Assembly (NCBI GenBank): GCA_963969395.1
Contig: OZ017796.1
Span: forward strand, 17,672,501 to 17,736,500
Direction of reading: 5' to 3'
DNA length: 64,000 nt
Source of the DNA: Pseudoscleropodium purum
Lineage: Eukaryota; Streptophyta; Bryopsida; Hypnales; Brachytheciaceae
Shown: positions 57,386 to 64,000 of the stretch, piece after piece
How the letters are laid out: each line of letters opens with the position of its first letter
How positions within the stretch are numbered: the stretch's first letter is position 1
The notes under the pieces: model-generated
Told to the model about the DNA's origin: nothing
The model's input: only the letters and a program-made list of their open reading frames with translations
Databases searched by the model: none
Translations under genes and position numbers: made by a program

Positions 57386-57580
57386 TTAACCCTTAAACTC
57401 AACACAAACATTTAGAATCCAATGGATGATAAGGAACCCTTCTCGTAGGATAGAAGTTCAACTTTTCCTCAAAATTTTGTTGGGAAAAGGGGAGGTCTTC
57501 TACAATAGTTTGCCAATGATTCACACAATAATGAAAAGGGATGATTTCCAAGGTCACCCGTTTGTCCTTTTAAGGGTTAA
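57386..57580. mobile_element. TTAA-flanked short element (copy E)
   Basis: A 195-bp segment with TTAA at both ends and inverted termini CCCTTAAACTC (left) and CCCTTAAAAGGAC (right, reverse-complemented). Short; the assignment to the same family as copies A-D rests on the ends. Confidence 0.4.
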
Positions 57581-57906
57581 GAGAGAAACTTGCAACTTCC
57601 ATGATACTGCGCACCTAAACCACCCATGTATGTTATGCCGTCTATTGACGAAGGTACCGCATTAACACCCAACAAGAAATATTCAATAGGTCAAGGGTAA
57701 TCCAATGAGCAGGGACAGTCTTAGGACACCCCATCTTACCAACTACGAAACTAACGAGTAGACTATTCTGATATGCTTGATGGGCAATGTGTCAGTCCGT
57801 CTTTCACTGGAGGTCGACTTGCTGCCCTCACGTTAGAATCCGTTGACTGGCACAGAAGTCGAAGTACACATCAGTTGTTCATTCTAAAGAATCAAGAGCC
57901 TTGCAA

Positions 57907-60460
57907 TTACCAATAGTCTCCACAAGAGCAGACACCATCCACAAAATGGTGAAAGCGCTGTGCATCTCTTGCAACTATCTCTCGACCGACTACCTTAGAG
58001 ATAAACTTTGTGGCAGTATGACAATCGCCACACACTCGAAGGTTCTTCACTATGTGAATGGGAGTCCCTGGCGGTGTGCTAATAAGCCCGTAGCTGATGG
58101 CTAGCCTTTCACTGTGAGAACAAAGTAGCCGTTCCTTCTCCAACTCATCCATATCGTGCAGAATAAAACTAGTGTCTGGCACGTACCCTAACCTCTTGAT
58201 ATGGTCAGTTACCCTGTTGAGCTCCGCGTAAATCTCTTCATTTTGCGGATGGGATTGATCTTCCACATGAAACACATGTATCTTGCCGTTCACCTCAATC
58301 CAGCTTTGGCCCGGCTCCTTCACAATCGCTCTATTGTCCATAACTTGCCGTACTTTCTCTGCATCTTGGTACCTGCCAGCAGCGGCATAGATGTTGGACA
58401 GAGCAACATAAGCTCCAGCATCTGCAGGGTCCAATCTCAGGACATTCTGCGCCGCACGTTCACCCCTTTCTAAATCACTGTGTACTCTGCAAGCACTGAG
58501 CAAGGCACCCCAGACGGAAGCGCCAGGTTTGAATGTCATGCTCAAAACAACGTTCTCTGCCTCCTCTAAACGACCTGCACGACCAAGCAAATCCACGAAG
58601 CAGCTGTAATGCTCTCCCATGGGTGTGATCCCGTACTCTACAAACATGGAGCGAAAATGCTTTCGACCTTCCTCAACCAGGCCCACATGGGTGCAGGCTG
58701 AAAGAACACTCGTGAAGGTTACTTTATCAGGTTTTATTCCTTCTTTCTTCATCTGTTCAAAATATTCTAAAGCTTCTCTGCATCGTCCATGCTGAGAAAA
58801 ACCTGGAAAATTACGATGTGTAAGTACAGCATAATTTTCATAGCGATCTAATATCCCATATAAACTGGTTCTTTGAACATGGTCACTAGCAGTAGTCTCA
58901 CACAGTAACATTTGAATTCCGCTGTGAAGACATTCTGCAACAAATACATACCACAACCTTCCCACCAGGCTGAACAGGCTAATTAGTGTCAAACACAATT
59001 CACACCTAGGTTCTCATGCAACTCATTGAACAACAATTGTGCAGAGGCATGTTAAAAAACGAACCAAAAAAGTGATAAATCCATAGCCAACCTGTAATCA
59101 TTGCAGTCCATGCAACGACATTACGTTCACTCATCTGATCAAACACCTCTTGTGCATCCTCCATGCTTCCACACTTAGCATACATGCTGACAAGGGCACT
59201 TTGCAAATAGACGTCCAGATTGTATCCACTGTGAATAAGCTCCTGGTGGAACTTCTTGCCTTGTTCCAGGAGTGCAGGGCTTGAACAAGCAGTCAAAACA
59301 CTGGTAAACGTCATCTTGTCAGGCCTAATACCTTGCTGGTGCATCTTCTGAAAGAGATCAATGGCCTCACCATGAAAGCCTTGCTGAGCGTAGCCTGTAA
59401 CCATAGCCGTCCAAGAAACCACGTCCCGATAAGGCAGACCATCAAATAATTTACGAGCTTCCTCCAATCCTCCACATTTACAATACATAGTAATAAGTGC
59501 ATTAACAACCCAAAGGATATCCTTGTATCCCGATTCAATGATGTACCCGTGAACCTTCTTGCCCTGCTCCAGGGCCGCTGGGCTTGTACAACCTTGAAGA
59601 ATGCTGGCATAAGTGATCTTGTTCGGTGACACCCCTCCTTGCTGCATCTTCTGCAGAAGCTCGAGTGCAACAACAACTTGGCCCTGCTGCGCATAACCAG
59701 CAATCAACAGAGTCCACGTGACCACGTTTCTTCCTTGCATTCTGTCAAAGATCTCTTGTGCCTTGGAAAGGTCCCCACACTTGGCATACATTCCAACAAG
59801 AGAGGTCCCAACTCGGGGATCTAATTCCAGACCAGCTTCGACAATTTCTCTGTGAACGCTCTGGCCATTACGCAGCAGGCCCGGGTTTGTAAACGCATTG
59901 AGAAGACTCACGAATGTCACCTTGTCGGGCTTGATTCCCGACTGCTTCATCGTTTCGTAGCAATTGTAAGCCTCCAAATTCTGATGTCCCGCAACAAAGG
60001 CTTCAATCATGGCAGTCCAGGATACAATATTCCGGTCCCGAATGCCGTCAAACACTTCCTTTGCATCCGCCAAACTTCCGCACTTCGCATACATACTCAA
60101 TAAAGTGTTCTCCAGATACCGATTCGGTTCTATCCCACACTTGACAATGGCAGCATGGACTTGTTGGCCTTCTTCCAATGCTCTCAGCCGTGCACACTCT
60201 TGCAAAAGGCCTCGGAACACGTCAGAGTACACTCGAGTACCCTGTTGAATCATTAAGTTCAACATCCCCAAGGCCTCTTTCAAACGCCCTTGCTTGCAGA
60301 GGACAGTCACATCCCCAGCACTCGCCAGAGTCTCAATATTCCGAGGCTCTACAGCGCGACTCTTGGACACTGTCGAAGTCGCTACAGGGGACGTAATAGC
60401 ATCGACAGTGCTCAGGCGGCTGCTGAGCAGTGCCATGCTTCTCGCAAGTTGCAACTGCAT
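57907..60460 (-). CDS. PPR protein of the PLS-DYW class (organelle RNA editing factor)
   Basis: Start ATG at 60,460 (MQLQLARSMALLSSRL). Exon 1 is 60,460-59,092, a 289-bp GT-AG intron follows (59,091-58,803), and exon 2 is 58,802-57,907, for about 754 residues. The join restores one repeat (AMITG + FSQHGR). The Ser/Arg-rich N-terminus suits an organelle transit peptide. About ten PPR repeats of PLS type follow (for example VVTWTLLIAGYAQQGQ, SALVSMYAKCGSMEDAQEVF), then E/E+ motifs and a complete DYW deaminase: HSERLA zinc/catalytic motif, CGDCH, and terminal CSCGDYW. DYW proteins bind organelle transcripts and convert specific C to U. The target site cannot be read from this sequence. All key deaminase residues are present, so it is probably functional. 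The intron is unusual compared with mostly intronless seed-plant PPR genes. Confidence 0.92.
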
Positions 60461-60529
60461 CACTCTGTACAACAAAACTCTCGTCAAAAGCCAGAAATTT
60501 CCTGCTCACGAATGCAAATTCTATGAACC

Positions 60530-61440
60530 CTAATCCCTAAACTATCCAATCGGTACAATTGTTCAGGAAACTCCTGTCGGCGATAGTAGCAAGATATCAC
60601 ATTACGGCGACACTCATCCGTCGAAAACTTTGCATCCAAATTAGAAATCTCACATAAAATTATAGGGAGTCGGTAAATCCCCGAAACCCTAATTTCAATT
60701 CATAGACCTCCAAACACTAGTTTGGAATCATTAACCTCAATTGATTATAGTTCCAATTAAACGCCTCTGGAGTCTTTGAATGGCAATTACTAGAGATAGG
60801 GAATGCAATTTCGGGTTTCGGAGGACTTGCTGCTGTGACTCCCCCACAATCAGAGTCAAGATGATTCAGCAGAACGTGAAAGAACACACGCACCGGGAAT
60901 TCCATATGAGCCTGGGGAAGAAGCGCATTGCTCCTCGTCACTTCCTGCTGCAAACCACAGACGTGAAACATGTCGTCCACGCCTATCAGAAACCCGCGCA
61001 GCCTCACACCCAACCTTTTCCATACAAGAAGACAACAAGCTTCACTTAGATAAAAGGTTAAGTCAGAGCGGGCAACAACCGACATTTCTGCACCACCATC
61101 ACAGACACCACCACTTACCCTAAAATATTAAAACTCCATCGAACTTCGGCTCTGAATGACAAGCCAGAAAACGAAAACTATGGGCAGTACTCAGCAATCT
61201 ATGAAACCAACTTCTCAGGGATACTAGATTAAAATTATGCCAGTACACCTCTAATCTAAGTCCAAAATGACTGCAGCAAAGCACAGCATGCTACTGCCAT
61301 GAGGTCTGCTGCTCCCGACAACAAATGGTGATGGACTCCAGTAATGTCTTGTAATACAAAAAGATCCTCCTACCGAAGAGTCTCTAAACCCTAAACCCTA
61401 AAAAAAGTCCCAAGAGTCACCTCGGGAACTCAGGAAGGTT
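60530..61440. promoter_or_regulatory. 5' flank of the PPR gene with telo-box motifs
   Basis: AACCCTAA-type motifs occur at 60,528-60,540 and 60,683-60,692, and a doubled CCCTAAACCCTAAA at 61,388-61,402. Telo-boxes are common in promoters of plant housekeeping and organelle-biogenesis genes. A minus-strand frame at 60,717-61,085 has normal base composition but no domain I recognise; it may be transcribed leader. Confidence 0.35.
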
Positions 61441-63271
61441 TGGGCAGGTTCTTGCGATCGCAATTTCTGGCAAGATTTTATAAAACTTTTTTTGAAGATA
61501 GGAAAACTGATTACCGTAGTATCTGCCCAATATTTAATAAAATTTAACTTTTAAACTTCGGCAGAAAATAAATAAATACTGCAATTTCCATCGTCCTAGA
61601 AGTGAAATTAACAAAATATTCGACATGTAGCTCCATAAGTAATTTATGAATGTGTGCAAAGTTAGGAAAAACAAGATTTTTATACAAATTGAATGTTAAG
61701 AGGTAAAACAATCTATGTGTGATATGTAAATAGTTAGGATGAAATTTTCCTAAATTACAATATTTTATTAATTTTTGCCGAAATTGAAAAAGGACTACAA
61801 TAGCTTTTGTGAATATAGTTTTAATTTCAATCAATGCCTAAGAGCAAAAATTATGCTACAATAATTCCATTTGAAGCAAGCAAGGATAGGTAGGAAAAAA
61901 AATTGAAGTTCAAAAAAATATATATTTACAAATTTTTTTTGTTGTATGGAAAAATTAGATTCATTCCATTTGAATAAGTGATGGGAGAGTTATAAAGCTT
62001 CTTATTTTTGCAAGCACTCTTAGCAAATTCTTCAAAAAATAATGTATTGGATTTGTTTATGAACTCAATTTTAACAATTTAAGAAAAAAAGTTGCACAAG
62101 ATTTAGTTCTCTTTCTAGAACAATCTCATAGTTAGGATTGGTGTGTTTCAATTCCATCTTAGAACTATCAACAATGTAGTTAATATTCCTTCTAGATCTT
62201 ATAGCTAAACCATTTAAAAATAAATAGAAATTAAGGAAAAGAAGGTACTCCAACTTGTAATTCAATTCTTCAACATGAAAAAATTTAAATTCACAATTTG
62301 TAGTACAAAAACTTTAAATTAAGAGATTCGAAGCCTTATAATCTAGACAAGTTTAGAGCAAAAATATTGTTTTCTTCACTTTAGGCATTCATATCTTGTG
62401 ATCAATAGTATGAAAATTTCTAAAATTTCTTCCAAGCATTCTCATACCAACCTAATCCATGACTTGTTGGATATGCAAAACAAACAAATGTTTAATTTCT
62501 TTTATTGTTTGCATTAAAAATGGCAATTTTGAGTATTTTTTGCCAAAAAAATGACCTTATGACTAATGAGATTAAGGGTTTAAACAAAGCATCATCAATA
62601 AAAATAAAAACAATATATTCACACGCACTCATATACACATACATATATATGTGTGTGTATATATGTATGTGAAAGTGCATACTTTAATTGCAACTCTAAA
62701 ATTGAAAATACAATTGGAGAATATCCATAGAAGCAACTCTTCTGCAAAGGCACAAAGTCCGCAACCTACTCTACTCAAAACAGACATGACCTAGGCTTGA
62801 GCCACCTTGAGCTAGAAAGGCAGTGAGATTTTTTGCACGCGTCACTCACCGCTTTCATCAGCTCAAGGACGCGCGAGGGGATTGATTTTCCCTCCCATAA
62901 CCACTCTTGTACAGTAGGGTAAATCCATCAGGCTCAGATCATGCTTGCGAAGACCAGGTGGGAACATACCATTATCCTCACAAAACTCAAAATCTGTGCT
63001 TCATCATCTGTCACCAGAATCAAGTTCTATTTTCAAATTGTTCTCACCATAACTTAGGTCACGAACCTAAGTGAATAACTACTTCGAATACATCTCTACT
63101 GCACAGAGTTTGGAGAGGAATCACTGACATAATACAACCACAGGTGCTTGTGTTGAAGCTTAAGAAGAACCACGGAACAATACCGTGAGCCAGTGTTCAA
63201 GGTACTGCCCACTAAAATGGGTGAAAGAAAACTAGGTTGCTAGTGAAGGTATATATGGAAAATTGCATAAT
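61440..63271. other. Spacer and probable PGK 3' UTR
   Basis: 61,440-62,700 is AT-rich and featureless except for a TA/TG microsatellite palindrome at 62,633-62,672. From about 62,740 the composition becomes gene-like, and 62,740-63,271 probably includes the 3' UTR of the phosphoglycerate kinase gene. Confidence 0.45.
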
Positions 63272-63529
63272 CTAAAAGTCGTCCAAGGCAGCCACTCCGG
63301 GAAGGACCTTGCCTTCCAACAACTCCAAACTGGCACCACCTCCAGTGGACACATGGCTCATTTCCTCAGCCAGACCGGCCTTTTCTACAGCGGCAACGGA
63401 GTCCCCTCCACCAATGATGGTAATAGCTCCCTCCTTTGTCAATCCTGCCAGAGTCTTGGCTACTGAGTAAGTGCCCGCAGCGAACTTGTCGAACTCAAAC
63501 ACTCCCATGGGTCCGTTCCACAGCACAGT
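63272..63529 (-). CDS. PGK: Phosphoglycerate kinase, last exon (partial gene)
   Basis: The terminal exon encodes 85 residues plus a stop, entered through a TTGCAG acceptor just upstream (63,530 and above). It carries the C-terminal PGK signatures [36 protein letters not shown] and [18 protein letters not shown], which form part of the nucleotide-binding domain. PGK transfers phosphate between 1,3-bisphosphoglycerate and ADP in glycolysis, or in reverse in the Calvin cycle. Whether this is the plastid or cytosolic form cannot be told from this exon. The remaining exons lie beyond the right edge; 63,540-64,000 reads as intron. An open frame on the opposite strand is a by-product. Confidence 0.95.
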   Translation of the reverse strand, partial: TVLWNGPMGVFEFDKFAAGTYSVAKTLAGLTKEGAITIIGGGDSVAAVEKAGLAEEMSHVSTGGGASLELLEGKVLPGVAALDDF

Positions 63530-64000
63530 CTGCAACACAGACATAAAGAGCACATGTGAGAGGCACTTCGGGAGACATCCTTGTTTTCATTACACCTTAA
63601 CCAACGAAACTTCACATGCCAGAACAAAACGAGAGAACAAATGACAATTCACATTCCAACGCAAGACACACCTCTGCAGCTTTATATTCGTCTCAAAAGA
63701 CGGCCCATTTGGTCGACATAGCTATTAATGGAAAACAAAGGTCCATCTAATTGGACATCATATCAAGGTTAAAATAATGATTATGGTAAATTAATGATAA
63801 CTACGGTAATGTCAAGTTCATGTTGGTGTCCTGTAACTGAACACTTGCCAATGTAACATCCAGTTAATGCCCAATGCCGCCAACATGACACCAACATTGA
63901 GTTAACACCATTTACATATTACTTTTTATTCCAATTGAAGGCAACATCTTGAACACCTAATACAGCCTATATTTTCCACTTGAATCTCTTGATATGAGCA
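63530..64000 (-). other. PGK intron
   Basis: AT-rich sequence upstream of the PGK terminal exon, without a further PGK exon that I can recognise, up to the window edge. Confidence 0.6.

Noticed and set aside
59311..60533. Other frames over PPR exon 1
   Set aside because: They mirror the repetitive PPR coding sequence without their own motifs.
60717..61085. Minus-strand 122-codon frame upstream of the PPR gene
   Set aside because: No domain, no second supporting signal; more likely leader or promoter sequence.
62633..62672. TA/TG palindrome as a regulatory hairpin
   Set aside because: Ordinary microsatellite sequence; palindromy follows from the repeat units.

Overview
This is nuclear DNA from a land plant. 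It holds a PPR-DYW RNA-editing factor, a MATE (DTX-type) transporter with eight coding exons, the last exon of phosphoglycerate kinase, Copia and hAT transposons, and TTTAGGG-type telomeric motifs. AT-rich spacers, a spliced PPR-DYW gene and heavy transposon nesting point to a seed-free plant (moss, lycophyte or fern), but the sequence does not prove this.

Layout. 1-11.57 kb has no gene I can support; it holds foldback elements, diverged tandem repeats and short TTAA-flanked elements. 11.57-13.45 kb and about 33.47-41.37 kb are two halves of a decayed duplicate of the MATE gene at 49.4-54.1 kb. The duplicate was split by a 5'-truncated Copia retrotransposon (13.45-15.2 and 32.0-33.24 kb, minus strand). 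That Copia was split in turn, inside its reverse transcriptase, by a 16,807-bp hAT element (15,208-32,014). The hAT element has 13-bp perfect terminal inverted repeats and a perfect 8-bp target duplication. 41.9-43.8 kb holds two abutting TTAA-flanked elements. 43.8-48.5 kb is AT-rich and gene-free. The intact-looking MATE gene follows, then a gene-poor stretch, the PPR-DYW gene (minus, 57.9-60.5 kb) and the PGK 3' end (minus, 63.3-63.5 kb).

The main find is the hAT element. Besides a BED/hAT transposase (one in-frame stop) it carries three cargo genes that I cannot match to known transposon functions: a coiled-coil RING-H2 protein, a shorter paralogue ending after the coiled coil, and a protein-kinase-like protein. 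All four genes share one promoter plan: clusters of GTACGTCCCCGCCC-like motifs next to a TATA box 80-230 bp before the start codon. The same motif lies, in inverted orientation, just inside both ends of the element. Transposase and cargo therefore look like one co-regulated mobile unit. A 277-bp non-autonomous relative sits 2.4 kb away (12,566-12,842).

The unit shows early decay. The transposase, RING and probably kinase-like frames are each interrupted by stops, most of which fit C-to-T change of CGA or CAG codons. The MATE gene shows the same pattern in its C-terminal tail.
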